A stretch of 64,000 nt of DNA from JACCZX01 sp963807155 (GCA_963807155.1 CAWEAZ010000011.1:62001-126000); one strand, 5' to 3'. Counted from the stretch's first letter, positions 46,827 to 56,951 are shown. Numbers and translations are program-made. The notes: generated by a model from the letters alone, not told the origin.

Positions 46827-48179
46827 ATGTTCAAAAAGATTCTGATCGCTAATCGCGGCGAGATTGCTCTTCGCGTGCAGCGCGCTTGCCGCGAGATGGG
46901 AATCAGTACGGTCGTCGTGCACTCAGAAGCCGATACCGATGCGAAGTACGTCAAGCTCGCAGACGAGTCGGTCTGCATCGGGCCGGCGGCATCGAAGGAT
47001 AGCTACCTGAATATTCCCGCGATTATCAGCGCGGCCGAAGTGACCGATGCGGAAGCGATACACCCTGGCTACGGATTTCTATCGGAGAACGCGGATTTCG
47101 CAGAGCGCGTCGAAAAGAGCGGCTTTTGCTTTATCGGTCCGCGCCCCGAATCGATTCGCGCAATGGGTGACAAGGTATCGGCCAAGCAGGCTATGGTGGC
47201 GGCAGGAGTGCCGACCGTTCCCGGATCGAATGGCGCATTGGCGGAGGATCCGCGTGAGATTGTGAAGGTTGCGCGTGCGGTCGGTTACCCGGTCATCATC
47301 AAGGCCTCCGGCGGCGGCGGTGGGCGCGGCATGCGGGTAGTGCACACCGAAGCGGCACTCATCAACGCCGTCAGCATGACCCGACAGGAAGCCAATGCGG
47401 CGTTCGGCAACCCCGCCGTGTACATGGAAAAATTCCTGGAGGATCCGCGGCACATCGAGTTTCAGGTGCTGGCCGATCAGCATCGCAATGCGGTGTGGCT
47501 GGGTGAACGCGATTGCTCGATGCAGCGACGTCACCAGAAAGTGATCGAGGAAGCGCCCGCGCCCGGCATCAATCGCCGGATGATCGACAAGATGGGCGAC
47601 AAGGTCGTAGAGGCGTGCAAGAAGCTCAACTATCGAGGCGCGGGCACGTTTGAGTTTCTGTTTGAGGGCGGTGAGTTCTATTTCATTGAAATGAACACGC
47701 GCGTGCAGGTCGAGCATCCGGTGACCGAGATGGTGACCGGTATCGACATCGTCCAGGAACAGATTCGTGTCGCCGCCGGCGAAAAGCTGCGTCTGCGACA
47801 ACGCGACATCGAGCAAAAGGGTCACGCGATCGAATGCCGCATCAACGCCGAGGATCCCGAGCGATTTACACCGTCGCCGGGGCGGATCACGGCCTGGCAT
47901 CCGCCGGGTGGGCCGGGCGTTCGCGTCGACTCGCACGCGTACACCGGATACTTCGTTCCGCCAAATTACGACTCGATGATCGGCAAAGTGATTTGCTACG
48001 GCGACACGCGCAATCAGGCGCTGGCCCGTATGCGCATTGCGATGTCCGAAATGGTGGTCGAGGGCATCAAGACCAACATACCGCTGCATCGCGAGCTCTT
48101 GATCGACGAAAAGTTCGTGCTCGGCGGCACCAGCATCCACTATCTGGAAAAGAGGCTGGCGGCGCGGCATCTTGCGTAG
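46827..48179 (+). CDS. accC: Acetyl-CoA carboxylase biotin carboxylase subunit
   Basis: ATP-dependent carboxylation of AccB-biotin (450 aa). The start is MFKKILIANRGEIALRVQRA. ATP-grasp loop is IIKASGGGGGRGMRVV (about residues 158-173). HIEFQVLADQHRNAVWLGER, the EVEHP-type EMNTRVQVEHPVTEMVTG, and catalytic GHAIECRINAEDP follow. Intact. The last bases overlap the TTG start proposed for prmA, so accBC and prmA are likely co-transcribed. Confidence 0.98.
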   Translation: MFKKILIANRGEIALRVQRACREMGISTVVVHSEADTDAKYVKLADESVCIGPAASKDSYLNIPAIISAAEVTDAEAIHPGYGFLSENADFAERVEKSGFCFIGPRPESIRAMGDKVSAKQAMVAAGVPTVPGSNGALAEDPREIVKVARAVGYPVIIKASGGGGGRGMRVVHTEAALINAVSMTRQEANAAFGNPAVYMEKFLEDPRHIEFQVLADQHRNAVWLGERDCSMQRRHQKVIEEAPAPGINRRMIDKMGDKVVEACKKLNYRGAGTFEFLFEGGEFYFIEMNTRVQVEHPVTEMVTGIDIVQEQIRVAAGEKLRLRQRDIEQKGHAIECRINAEDPERFTPSPGRITAWHPPGGPGVRVDSHAYTGYFVPPNYDSMIGKVICYGDTRNQALARMRIAMSEMVVEGIKTNIPLHRELLIDEKFVLGGTSIHYLEKRLAARHLA

Positions 48180-49081
48180 CGCGGTCGTGCTGGTCGAAAT
48201 CACGCTGACTGCCGACAACGCGGCAGAAACATTGGCCGACGCGCTGCTCGAATACGGCGCCTTGTCGGTGTCGATCGAAGATGCGAGCGCTGGCGGTGTT
48301 GATGAACAACCGCTTTATGGAGAGCCGGGTTTCGAGCCCGCCAGACAGGCGTGGGCACGAAGCCGGCTACGCGTGCTGGCAGAACACGATGGCGCCGACG
48401 CGATGATCAAAGCGGCATGTGAAGCGACCCAAATTGCGGCTGTGATCGAGACTCAGGATGCCGGTACGGGACACGGACTGGGTGCGTGAAACGCAGTCGC
48501 AGTTTGCGCCGACGCGAATTAGCGAGCGGCTTTGGATTGTTCCCAGCTGGCATCAGCCGCCGGACGAGCAAGCGCTGGTCGTGCGGCTGGATCCGGGAGT
48601 CGCATTCGGCACCGGCACGCATCCGACGACACAGCTGTGCCTGGCGTGGCTGGACGCGACACTTTCGCCCGGAGCCAGTGTGCTCGACTACGGATGCGGA
48701 TCGGGAATTCTGGCAATTGCCGCCGCAAAGCTCGGCGCAGGCGTTGTGATGGGAGTCGACATCGATCCCCACGCGCTCGTGGCCGCACGCGCGAACTCGC
48801 GCGCGAACGGCGTCGACGCCAGTTACACTGACTCGCACGGATTAAGCCAGAGCACAATCACCTTCGACGTCGTGCTAGCCAACATTCTTTCGAATCCGCT
48901 GAAGCTGCTGGCACCTGCTCTGGCCGCCCGTGTCGCACCGCGCGGTTCACTGGTGCTGTCCGGAGTTCTCGAGCGGCAGGCCGACGAAGTGATTGCCGTG
49001 TACCGAGACGCCGACGCCACGCTGCCACTCGAGGTCTGGCGGGCGGACGACGGATGGGTGTGCCTGGTGGGAACTCGCTAG
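48172..49081 (+). CDS. prmA: Ribosomal protein L11 methyltransferase PrmA, frameshifted
   Basis: SAM-dependent trimethylation of ribosomal protein L11. The N-terminal substrate-recognition domain reads EITLTADNAAETLADALLEY and ALSVSIEDA. The frame breaks at ~48460-48480; the next part has DWVRETQSQFAPTRISERLW. The methyltransferase core is RLDPGVAFGTGTHPTTQLCL, VLDYGCGSGILAIAAAKLG and the catalytic LANILSNPL. It ends GWVCLVGTR. Total ~302 aa, normal. The TTG start overlaps accC. A single indel is the only defect. Confidence 0.9.
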
Positions 49082-49084
49082 CGT

Positions 49085-50266
49085 ATGGCGCTCGCCACCA
49101 AATGCCCCCAGTGCGCCGCGTTGTTTCGAGTGGTTGCCGATCAACTCAAACTGCGCGGTGGACTGGTCCGTTGCGGCCAATGCCGCGCCGTGTTCGACGC
49201 GATCGGCAGTCTGACCTACGTTGACGACGCCGCATTGGCACAAACACGCACCATCACAGCGCTGACTCAACCTTTGCCCAAGTCGGCGGCAAGTCCAACT
49301 CCGCGCAACTCCCGCACCGAGCCCCCCGCTTCACCTGTGCCCGCACCTACGCGTCGGGGCCCGCGCACACGTCCGGCACCCGCCACCACCGGCCCGAGCA
49401 GGCATACGCTCGGACCTGCCACGACGCTGCGCATCGCGCCGACTGCGCCCGCGACGCTGGCTAACGCGTCGTTGCGCCGCTCGTCGCCGTTACCGGCAGC
49501 GTCGGCTGATCGTAAAGAAGGCGACGCGAAGCGCGACGCTCGAGCCAAACGCGAGCGCGCGTTTCAGGAGCAAGCCGAAGCGGTTCTTGGTGTTCCAACT
49601 TTGATTGCGCCCGGGGGCCGCGAGCGGGTTGATGCTTCATCCATCGTCGACGGCATCGAAGTCATCGAGCTCGCCGCATTGCCGAGGGAAACCGAAGCGC
49701 ATCCGGCGCCGGCTACGCGGGTCCCCGTAGTCGAAGAAGAGCCTGAGTTCATCCGCAGCAATCAATCGCGGACGCGGCGCGGCTTCTCGATTATCTTCGG
49801 CGGCGGTTCGTTGCTGCTTGCCGCGTTAATCGCCGTGCAGCTTGCCGTTATCTATCGCGCCGACCTGCTGGCACGTGCTCCGCAGGCGCGCAATGCGCTG
49901 CTGCAGTTGTGCGCAGTGTTTGGATGCACAGTGGGATGGCCGACCCAAGTCGATCAGCTGGCGGTGATTGGCAGCGAGCTGCAAACGATCCCTGGCACCG
50001 ACGTGCTCGAACTCACCGCCGTAATTCGAAACCGCGCCGGGTTCAGGCAAGCGTTGCCCGCCGTCGAGGTTACGCTGACCGATTCACTCAACCGGCCGAT
50101 CGCACGCAAGGTGTTCACGCCAGCCGATTACCTTGCCGCTGCTGGCGAACCGTCGTCGCGCATTGAAGACGGCTTGGGAAGCGGCAGCGACTACACGATT
50201 CGCTTGTTCTTTGAAGCGCGCGGGGTGCAGGCCGCCGGATTTCTGGTTTATCCGTTTTTTATCTAG
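49085..50266 (+). CDS. Zinc-ribbon membrane protein with DUF3426 domain
   Basis: 393 aa. The N-terminal MJ0042-type zinc ribbon has CPQCAALFRV and VRCGQCRAVFDAI (two CxxC pairs). A long low-complexity linker rich in Pro, Thr, Arg and Ala follows (about residues 55-210). One membrane helix is at about 235-255 (GGSLLLAALIAVQLAVIY). The periplasmic DUF3426 domain has CAVFGCTVGWPTQVDQLAVI and LTAVIRNRAGFRQALPAVEV. Its function is unknown. It is conserved directly after prmA in beta-proteobacteria. It starts 4 bases after the prmA stop. Confidence 0.85.
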   Translation: MALATKCPQCAALFRVVADQLKLRGGLVRCGQCRAVFDAIGSLTYVDDAALAQTRTITALTQPLPKSAASPTPRNSRTEPPASPVPAPTRRGPRTRPAPATTGPSRHTLGPATTLRIAPTAPATLANASLRRSSPLPAASADRKEGDAKRDARAKRERAFQEQAEAVLGVPTLIAPGGRERVDASSIVDGIEVIELAALPRETEAHPAPATRVPVVEEEPEFIRSNQSRTRRGFSIIFGGGSLLLAALIAVQLAVIYRADLLARAPQARNALLQLCAVFGCTVGWPTQVDQLAVIGSELQTIPGTDVLELTAVIRNRAGFRQALPAVEVTLTDSLNRPIARKVFTPADYLAAAGEPSSRIEDGLGSGSDYTIRLFFEARGVQAAGFLVYPFFI

Positions 50267-50312
50267 CCACCCGTCTTTCTAACAGCCCATCCGAGAACCT
50301 CAAGGCGCCGCC

Positions 50313-51248
50313 GTGAGCCTATTGATCTGCGGTTCGATCGCGTATGACTCGATCATGGTGTTTCCCGGTCGCTTTGCCGACCATATTCTTCCGCACCAGG
50401 TGCACATTCTCAACGTTTCGTTTCTCGTCCCGCAACTGCGGCGTGAGTTCGGGGGCTGTGCCGGCAACATTGCTTACAACGTCAAACTGCTCGACGGACA
50501 GGCGTGGCCGATGGCCACGGTCGGCGATGACGCGCAGCCCTACTTGGACCGTCTCGATCGGCTACAAATCAGCCGGCGCTTCGTCCTCAAGATCGACGGC
50601 AGCTTTACGGCGCAGGCATTCATCACGACCGACGCCGATAACAATCAGATCACCGCGTTTCACCCCGGTGCGATGTCCGATTCGCATCGAAATACGATTC
50701 CGAGCGATGGTTCGATCAAGCTTGGCATCGTCGCTCCCGACGGCCGCGAGGGGATGATGCGGCATGCGGCCCAATTCGCCGAGCACGGCATCCCTTTTGT
50801 GTTCGATCCCGGCCAAGGTTTGCCGATGTTTTCCGGCGAAGAGCTCCGCTGGTTTATCGAACGCGCGACCTACGTCACGGTCAACGATTACGAAGGCAAA
50901 ATGCTGAGCGACCGCACCCAGCTCTCGCTTCCTGAGCTGTCACGCAAGGTGCGCGCGCTGGTCGTCACGCACGGCGCCGCAGGGTCTCAGATACACGTCG
51001 ATGGCAAGGTTGTGCAGATTCCTGTCGCTCCCGTACGCGATCCAGTCGATCCAACGGGCTGCGGTGACGCTTACCGGGCCGGACTGTTGGTGGGCATTGC
51101 ACAACAAATGGATTGGGAAACCACCGGCAAATTGGCGGCAACGATGGGTTCGATAAAAATCGAGCGCTCGGGCGGGCAGAACCACACAGCCGATCGCAAT
51201 TCGATTGCCGAACGGTTCAACGAAGCGTTCGGATACAGGCCCTGGTGA
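50313..51248 (+). CDS. PfkB-family carbohydrate/nucleoside kinase
   Basis: Ribokinase-fold sugar or nucleoside kinase (311 aa). It begins LLICGSIAYDSIMVFPGRFA. The N-terminal GG motif is FGGCAGNIAYNVKLL and the C-terminal catalytic signature DPTGCGDAYRAGLLVGI (catalytic Asp at about residue 253). VTHGAAGSQIH precedes it. Close relatives in Burkholderia act as adenosine/nucleoside kinases, so purine nucleoside salvage is a reasonable guess, but substrate residues cannot be judged here. Intact; converges with yggT with 1 base between stops. Confidence 0.85.
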   Translation: MSLLICGSIAYDSIMVFPGRFADHILPHQVHILNVSFLVPQLRREFGGCAGNIAYNVKLLDGQAWPMATVGDDAQPYLDRLDRLQISRRFVLKIDGSFTAQAFITTDADNNQITAFHPGAMSDSHRNTIPSDGSIKLGIVAPDGREGMMRHAAQFAEHGIPFVFDPGQGLPMFSGEELRWFIERATYVTVNDYEGKMLSDRTQLSLPELSRKVRALVVTHGAAGSQIHVDGKVVQIPVAPVRDPVDPTGCGDAYRAGLLVGIAQQMDWETTGKLAATMGSIKIERSGGQNHTADRNSIAERFNEAFGYRPW

Positions 51249-51249
51249 T

Positions 51250-51784
51250 TCAAATTCTCGCGACAACCATCTGCAGCACGTAAACAGCTAGCAGCAGCAC
51301 CAGCGGCGACAAGTCGAAGCCGCCGACTGGAGGCAAGATGCGCTGAATCGGCGCAAGTAATGGCCGCAGCAACATGCCCAGCGCGGGCGCAAACGGCGCA
51401 TGCGGATTGATCCAGCTGACAATCGCGTAAATGATCGTGATCCACACCACGACGTTAAGCGCCCACACGATCAGCTGCCGCAGACGCGGCCAGCAGCACG
51501 AATTCAAATGCGACCTCGGCGCCGACGATCTGCCGTATCACGAAAACCACAAGCAGCGTGACCAGGAACGCCGCCGCGAGCGATGCCCAATCGATTCGCC
51601 CGCGGGCAGGCAACAGTCGATGCAGCGGCCGTACCAGCCAACTGGTGAGTGCGACAACAAACTGCACTACCGGGTTGCGTCCTGGCATCCCGATCGCATG
51701 AATCCAAACGCGCAGGATCAGCAAGCCCACGAGCAATGAACCGAGAACGTCAAGCAGAAACCGAGCGATGTCGATCAGCAGCAT
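51250..51784 (-). CDS. yggT: YggT-family membrane protein, frameshifted
   Basis: Inner-membrane protein with two YggT repeats. The first repeat (from 51784) has LILRVWIHAIGMPGRNPVVQ and LTSWLVRPLHRLLPARGRID. The frame breaks at ~51490 in FVLLAA/RLRQLIVWAL. The second repeat has AIVSWINPHAPFAPALGML and LLRPLLAPIQRILPPVGGFD, ending QMVVARI. About 178 aa in total, normal. The family is linked to membrane stress and division in various bacteria without a defined activity. Confidence 0.85.
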
Positions 51785-51861
51785 GCAGGCTTCGCAATGG
51801 AAGAAAAGCGATCAGACCGGATTCTAAGCGGCCGGTGCCGCATGCACGCGCAGTGAGAGGC

Positions 51862-51898
51862 AGAACAAAAGAAAAAGGGCGCCGGCTACAGCGCCCTT
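51862..51898 (-). terminator. Intrinsic terminator of the histone H1-like gene
   Basis: On the minus strand AAGGGCGC and GCGCCCTT (51891-51898 and 51875-51882 on plus) form a perfect 8-bp stem with an 8-nt loop, followed by a T-rich tract (TTTCTTTTG). It lies ~27 bp past the stop of the H1-like gene. A smaller hairpin, TTGCC-AAAA-GGCAA (51897-51910), adjoins it. Confidence 0.85.
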
Positions 51899-51924
51899 GC
51901 CAAAAGGCAATTTTAAAACGCTTG

Positions 51925-52332
51925 CTAAGGCCGGCTGCCCGTCGGGAAGGGCCACGCTGCTGCGGGATTCAGTGCGGTCTTCGCACCAGGTGCAGCGGCG
52001 GTCGACGGAGCGGCCGGTGTCGGCATCGAAGCGGGCCGCGGTGCGGTCCTCGGCATCGGAGCAGGTCTGCGCACGGCTGACTTTTTCACAGCCTTCTTAG
52101 GCGCTGCCCGCTTCTTTGCCTTCTTCGCCGATTTCTTACCTGACTTCTTCGCCGACTTCTTAGCAACTTTCCTAGCTACTTTTTTTTTTGCAGCCTTCTT
52201 CTTGGCTGCACGCTTCTTAGTCGACTTCTTAGCAGCTTTCTTGGCTGCTGGTCGCCGCTTTTTGGAAGCTTTTTTGCCTGATTTCTTCGCTGATTTCTTC
52301 GCTGCTTTTTTCGCTTTTTTCTTCATAGCCAT
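51925..52332 (-). CDS. Histone H1-like Lys/Ala-rich DNA-binding protein
   Basis: 135-aa very basic protein. About residues 1-85 are made of KKxAKK/AAKK-type repeats (for example KKSAKKSGKKSAKKAKKRAA), like the C-terminal arm of eukaryotic H1 and bacterial H1 homologues such as Bordetella BpH1. Residues ~88-135 are Ala/Pro-rich (PAPMPRTAPRPASMPTPAAP). It likely binds and compacts DNA non-specifically. The start at 52332 has AAGGAG upstream. The repeats, including a run of ten T on the plus strand near 52180, make length variation between strains likely. A clear terminator follows it. Confidence 0.88.
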   Translation of the reverse strand: MAMKKKAKKAAKKSAKKSGKKASKKRRPAAKKAAKKSTKKRAAKKKAAKKKVARKVAKKSAKKSGKKSAKKAKKRAAPKKAVKKSAVRRPAPMPRTAPRPASMPTPAAPSTAAAPGAKTALNPAAAWPFPTGSRP

Positions 52333-52892
52333 GATGAATCTCCTTCGATGCACGTTAGTGCGGAGGTTGAGAAGGAAACCCGCTGGGCCGCCATAAAGGC
52401 AGAACCCGTCGGGCTATTCATCGGCGCATGCAGATGCTCTGTCGCCGCGACACCCCCAGAAATGCGTTTGTGTTTCCGCAAATCCGAGAAATGCGCGGAA
52501 CGGGCAGCGCACTGACCGCTGACGCTGATGAATTCGGCACGGCGCGCGCGAACAAGACGCGCGCGCAGGAAAAACGCCGGAACATAGCCGGCGTCTAGAT
52601 GATCGAGAGTTGCAGAGGAAAAAGAGCCACAAGACCGGGATGTCTTGGCGCCAGTTTGCGTAGGTGCTCTTGAACTGTGTGGTTGCGTAGTCAATTCAGT
52701 GATCAATCGTCGTCTGTTAAACACTGCCGATAACAAACCGATTGAACAGTTAAACAATGGATCGCGTTTTACGCGCAAAATAATTTCATCGCAAGAATTT
52801 TTTGCAGTGAACATCGATTTGTGTGCGATTTGTTCCACTGTTCGAACGTTCAACGTTGTTCGCTCGAGTTCGTTGCGCTTCATCTGATCACG
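52333..52892. other. Intergenic region with AT-rich island and repeated GTTAAACA
   Basis: 560 bp between the H1-like gene and the end of nrdB (both minus). No credible gene: the frame open over most of it reads through the H1 start and has no family features. The part at 52640-52890 is clearly AT-richer than the surroundings. It carries GTTAAACA twice (52716-52723 and 52749-52756) in direct orientation 33 bp apart, about three helical turns. The region must contain the H1-like promoter. Confidence 0.4.
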
Positions 52893-54015
52893 CTAGTCCC
52901 AACTCAATGCACCCCCGCTTTGATACTCAAGCACGCGCGTTTCGAAAAAGTTGCGCTCCTTTTTCAGATCGATCATCTCGCTCATCCATGGAAACGGGTT
53001 CTCTTCCTGCCGGAACAACGTTTCGATGCCGATCTGCTGCGCGCGGCGATTGGCGATGAACCGCAGATAGCCTTTGAACATCGGCGCATTGAGCCCGAGG
53101 ACTCCGCGCGGCATTGTGTCCTCGGCGTACGCGTATTCGAGGTCAACCGCCTTGCGGAACAGCGCGCGCACTTCCTCGCGGAACGGCACCGTCCATAGCT
53201 GCGGGTTCTCGAGCTTGATCTGATTGATCAGGTCGATGCCGAAATTGCAGTGCATCGACTCGTCGCGAAGGATGTACTGGTACTGCTCGGCAGCACCGGT
53301 CATCTTGTTTTGCCGCCCGAGCGCCAGGATCTGCGTGAAGCCGACGTAGAAGAACAGACCTTCCATCAGGCATGCAAAGACGATCAGGCTTTTCAGCAGC
53401 GCCTGGTCACTCTCGGTCGTGCCGGTGGTGAAGTGCGGGTCCGTCAAAGTGTCGATAAACGGGATCAGGAACTCGTCCTTGTCCCGAATCGATCCGACCT
53501 CGTGGTAGGCGTTGAATATCTCGCCCTCCTCAAGCCCTAGGGATTCAACGATGTACTGATAGGCATGCGTATGAATCGCCTCCTCGAACGCCTGCCGCAG
53601 CAGAAACTGGCGACACTCAGGCGCCGTAATGTGGCGATACGTGCCGAGCACGATGTTATTGGCGGCAAGCGAGTCGGCGGTGACGAAGAAGCCTAGATTG
53701 CGCTTGACCAGACGGCGCTCGTCGTCGGTGAGCCCGTTTGGGTCTTTCCACAGCGCAATGTCGCGCGACATATTCACTTCCTGCGGCATCCAATGATTGG
53801 CGCAGGTAGAAAGGTATTTTTCCCAGGCCCATTTGTATTTGAACGGGACAAGCTGATTGACGTCGGTGCGGCCGTTGATGATTCGCTTGTCAGCCACGTT
53901 GACCCGGCGCAGCTCCGGAGCAACCGCGCTCGACCGATGCAACATTGCTTTCTCGCAGCCCCAGCGCGACCGCCGGCACCGCCGCAACGTTCTCCTCCCA
54001 CGCAAGCACGCTCAT
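52893..54015 (-). CDS. nrdB: Ribonucleoside-diphosphate reductase beta subunit (class Ia), N-terminal frameshift
   Basis: Small subunit carrying the di-iron tyrosyl radical. The start at 54015 (MSVLAWEENVAAVPAVALG) overlaps the nrdA stop by ATGA. The frame breaks at ~53930-53990 before RRVNVADKRIINGRTDVNQL. Iron ligands and radical Tyr lie in FEEAIHTHAYQYIVESLG (E..H...Y pattern), so the tyrosine is retained. The second ligand set is RDESMHCNFGIDLI. The C-terminus RVLEYQSGGALSWD should dock into NrdA. An internal ATG at 53943 would give a shorter open product without the first ~24 residues. Confidence 0.92.
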
Positions 54016-56951
54016 TGGCATGCCTCGCATTCGGAAAATGCAGCGTCGCCTGGCTTCAGCATGCAAGCCTGGCCGTCCAATTTCGCACCGCTGACCAGCG
54101 TGTCCGTGGGAACTGCATTTAACTGGCCGGTGTGGGTGGTCGACTTCTCGGCATGCGTCGCGCCCACCGTGCGCAGGTAATACGTGGTTTTCAGCCCGCG
54201 CCGCCAAGCGAGCCGATAGGTCTCGTCGAGCTTCCTGCCCGAAACGCCCCCCATATATATATTGAGCGACTGTGCTTGATCGATCCACTTCTGGCGCCGT
54301 GCGGCACATTCGATCAGCCAGGTCGGATCGACTTCAAAGGCGGTTGCGTACAGCTGCCGCACTTCGGCCGGTACCCGCTCGCTCTTGGCGAGCGAGCCGT
54401 CGTAGTACTTCAACTCGTGCACCATCACTTCGTCCCACACGCCAAGGGCTTTTAGGTCGCGCACTAGGTATTCGTTAACGACGGTAAATTCACCCGACAG
54501 GTTCGACTTGACGAACAGGTTCTGAAACGTCGGCTCGATGCAGGCGTCAACGCCGACGATGTTCGAAATGGTGGCTGTCGGCGCAATCGCGACGCAGTTC
54601 GAATTGCGCATGCCATGTTGCTTAATGCGGTCGCGCAAAGCACTCCAGTCCATGGACGAACTGGTGTCGACTTCGACCAGCGAGAGGGCGCCCTCTCCTT
54701 TTAGGTGGCCGCGCTGTTCCCTCAGCAGCTCCAGCGAGTCCTGCGGCAAGATACCGCGGTCCCACAACGACCCGGCGAACGATGAATACTGGCCACGTTC
54801 CTCCGCGAGCTCGGTCGATGCCCAGTACGCGTAGTAGCAGGTAGCTTCCGTGCTGCGATCCGCGAACTCGACTGCTTCGTTCGATGCATAAGGCACACGC
54901 ATCATGTGCAGGCAGTTCTGAAAGCCCATGATGCCGAGACCGACCGGACGATGCTTGACGTTCGAATTACGCGCCTTGTTGACGGCGTAGTAATTGATGT
55001 CGATCACGTTGTCCAGCATCCGCATCGCTATGCGGATCGTCTTCTTCAGTTTTACGTGGTCGAGCTCATAGCGGCCTTCCTCCGCCCTCTTCATATGAGC
55101 GGGCAGGTTGACCGAGCCGAGATTGCAGACAGCAATTTCCGTGTCCGATGTGTTCAGCGTAATTTCGGTACACAGGTTGGAACTATGGATCGTACCGGCG
55201 TGTTGTTGCGGTGAGCGCAGGTTGCACGCGTCCTTGAACGTGATCCAGGGGTGCCCGGTCTCAAACAGCATTGAAAGCATCTTTCGCCACAACGCCTGTG
55301 CCGCGACTCTCTTGAAGAGCTTCAGTTCACCGCGCGCGGCCTTTTCCTCGTAACGCACGTACGCTTCCTCGAACGAGCGGCCTGTGCGATCGTGCAGGTC
55401 CGGACAGTCTGACGGCGAAAACAGCGTCCACTCGCCGCCTTCGAACACGCGCTTCATGAACAGATCGGGAATCCAGTTCGCGGTATTCATGTCGTGCGTG
55501 CGCCGGCGGTCGTCGCCTGTGTTCTTACGCAGCTCGAGAAACTCTTCAATGTCCAGGTGCCAGGTTTCGAGGTAGCAACACACAGCGCCCTTGCGCTTAC
55601 CACCCTGGTTCACCGCAACTGCCGTGTCGTTGACCACTTTCAGGAACGGCACGACCCCTTGGCTCTTACCATTGGTCCCTTTGATGTGGCTGCCAAGTGC
55701 ACGGACCGGCGTCCAGTCGTTGCCCAATCCACCCGCGTACTTAGCCAGCAGCGCGTTTTCCTTGATCGCCTCGTAAATCCCGTCCAGATCGTCGCCGACC
55801 GTCGACAGGTAACACGATGAAAGCTGCGAATGCCGCGTGCCCGAGTTGAACAGGGTCGGAGTGGAGCTCATGAAATCGAAGCTCGACAGCACCTCGTAGA
55901 ACTCGATCGCGCGCGTTTCTCTCTCAATCTCGTTGAGGGCGAGCCCCATGGCGACCCGCATAAAAAATACTTGCGGTAACTCAAACCGGCGGCCGTCGTG
56001 GTGCAGGAAGTAACGGTCGTACAGCGTTTGCAGCCCGAGGTAATTGAAGTTCAAATCGCGGCGCGCATCGAGCGCGGCCCCGAGGCGCTTCAGATCGAAC
56101 TGGCCCAGCCGCTCGTCCAGCAACCCGGCGCTAATGCCGTGTTTGAGCAGACGCGGGAAGACGTCGGCATAACGCGCCTGCATTTCGGGTTGCGTGACCT
56201 CTTCACCCAGCACTTCGCGCCGCACCGTGTGCAGCAGTAGCCGCGCGGTGACTTGTGAATACGCGGGATCCTTTTCGATCAGGGCGCGTGCCGCCAAAAT
56301 GGCTGACTTGTAAACCTCGTCAAGCGGAACCCCGTCGTACAGATTCTTGACCGTTTCCGACAACACAGCGTCCGGCGTCACATAGTCGGTCAGTCCGTCG
56401 CACGCAGCGCGAACGATGGCTTCGACCCGAGGCATGTCCAGCGGGACTCGCACCCCGTTTTCGAGCATCGACAGCTTCGGTGCTGTTGGACCCGCGCGCG
56501 TTGCATCCTTCGCGCGCTCTTGCGAGCGCTTCTCGCGATACAACACATAAGAACGTGCGACATCATGTGCGCCGTCGCGCATCAGCGACAGCTCCACCTG
56601 GTCCTGAACGTCCTCTATATGAAAGGTACCGCCGGCGGGTAGACGCCGCAGCAGCGCGCGCACTGTGCCATCGGTCAGTTTTTCCACCTGCTCGCGCACA
56701 GCGGCGGAGCCCGCTCCTTGACCACCGCGCACCGCGATGAACGCCTTAGTCATCGCCACCGCAATCTTCGAAGGCTCGAACGAAACGACCGACCCGTTGC
56801 GACGAATGACCTTGTAATCACCAAACGATGTCGCATTGACGGCGCTGATCCCCACAACACCCGGCCTGACCTCTTGCGAAAACTCATGGGCGCTTGCCGC
56901 AGCAGCGCCCCCGGGCGCGGCCCCCTGCGCCGCTATTTCCTGAAACTGCAT
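54012..56951 (-). CDS. nrdA: Ribonucleoside-diphosphate reductase alpha subunit (class Ia)
   Basis: Large catalytic subunit (979 aa) reducing ribonucleotides to deoxyribonucleotides. The ATG at 56951 has GGGGGTG upstream. An N-terminal ATP-cone (VIRRNGSVVSFEPSKIAVAM) gives allosteric activity control. The catalytic barrel includes LSSCYLSTVGDDLDGI (first redox Cys) and SNLCTEITLN (N, C, E of the radical site). The C-terminal shuttle pair is CEAC, four residues from the end. It also has the usual loop GSVNLPAHM. Intact. Transcribed with nrdB from the promoter region near 57.2 kb. Confidence 0.97.
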   Translation of the reverse strand: MQFQEIAAQGAAPGGAAAASAHEFSQEVRPGVVGISAVNATSFGDYKVIRRNGSVVSFEPSKIAVAMTKAFIAVRGGQGAGSAAVREQVEKLTDGTVRALLRRLPAGGTFHIEDVQDQVELSLMRDGAHDVARSYVLYREKRSQERAKDATRAGPTAPKLSMLENGVRVPLDMPRVEAIVRAACDGLTDYVTPDAVLSETVKNLYDGVPLDEVYKSAILAARALIEKDPAYSQVTARLLLHTVRREVLGEEVTQPEMQARYADVFPRLLKHGISAGLLDERLGQFDLKRLGAALDARRDLNFNYLGLQTLYDRYFLHHDGRRFELPQVFFMRVAMGLALNEIERETRAIEFYEVLSSFDFMSSTPTLFNSGTRHSQLSSCYLSTVGDDLDGIYEAIKENALLAKYAGGLGNDWTPVRALGSHIKGTNGKSQGVVPFLKVVNDTAVAVNQGGKRKGAVCCYLETWHLDIEEFLELRKNTGDDRRRTHDMNTANWIPDLFMKRVFEGGEWTLFSPSDCPDLHDRTGRSFEEAYVRYEEKAARGELKLFKRVAAQALWRKMLSMLFETGHPWITFKDACNLRSPQQHAGTIHSSNLCTEITLNTSDTEIAVCNLGSVNLPAHMKRAEEGRYELDHVKLKKTIRIAMRMLDNVIDINYYAVNKARNSNVKHRPVGLGIMGFQNCLHMMRVPYASNEAVEFADRSTEATCYYAYWASTELAEERGQYSSFAGSLWDRGILPQDSLELLREQRGHLKGEGALSLVEVDTSSSMDWSALRDRIKQHGMRNSNCVAIAPTATISNIVGVDACIEPTFQNLFVKSNLSGEFTVVNEYLVRDLKALGVWDEVMVHELKYYDGSLAKSERVPAEVRQLYATAFEVDPTWLIECAARRQKWIDQAQSLNIYMGGVSGRKLDETYRLAWRRGLKTTYYLRTVGATHAEKSTTHTGQLNAVPTDTLVSGAKLDGQACMLKPGDAAFSECEACQ

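Noticed and set aside
48172..48489. Separate short gene at the start of prmA
   Set aside because: It is the N-terminal domain of PrmA; the rest continues in another frame after a single break near 48.47 kb.
51925..52332. Lys/Ala repeat tract as a CRISPR-like or satellite repeat
   Set aside because: The repeats are codon-level repeats of a real protein (RBS, start, stop and terminator present), with irregular unit length and no spacers.
52323..52883. 186-aa minus-strand frame reading into the H1-like gene start
   Set aside because: Crosses the AT-rich intergenic island and continues out of frame over the H1-like start; no motifs and no good RBS.
54240..54262. Alternating TA run inside nrdA
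   Set aside because: Short run within an intact coding frame; no effect on the protein and no sign of a regulatory role.
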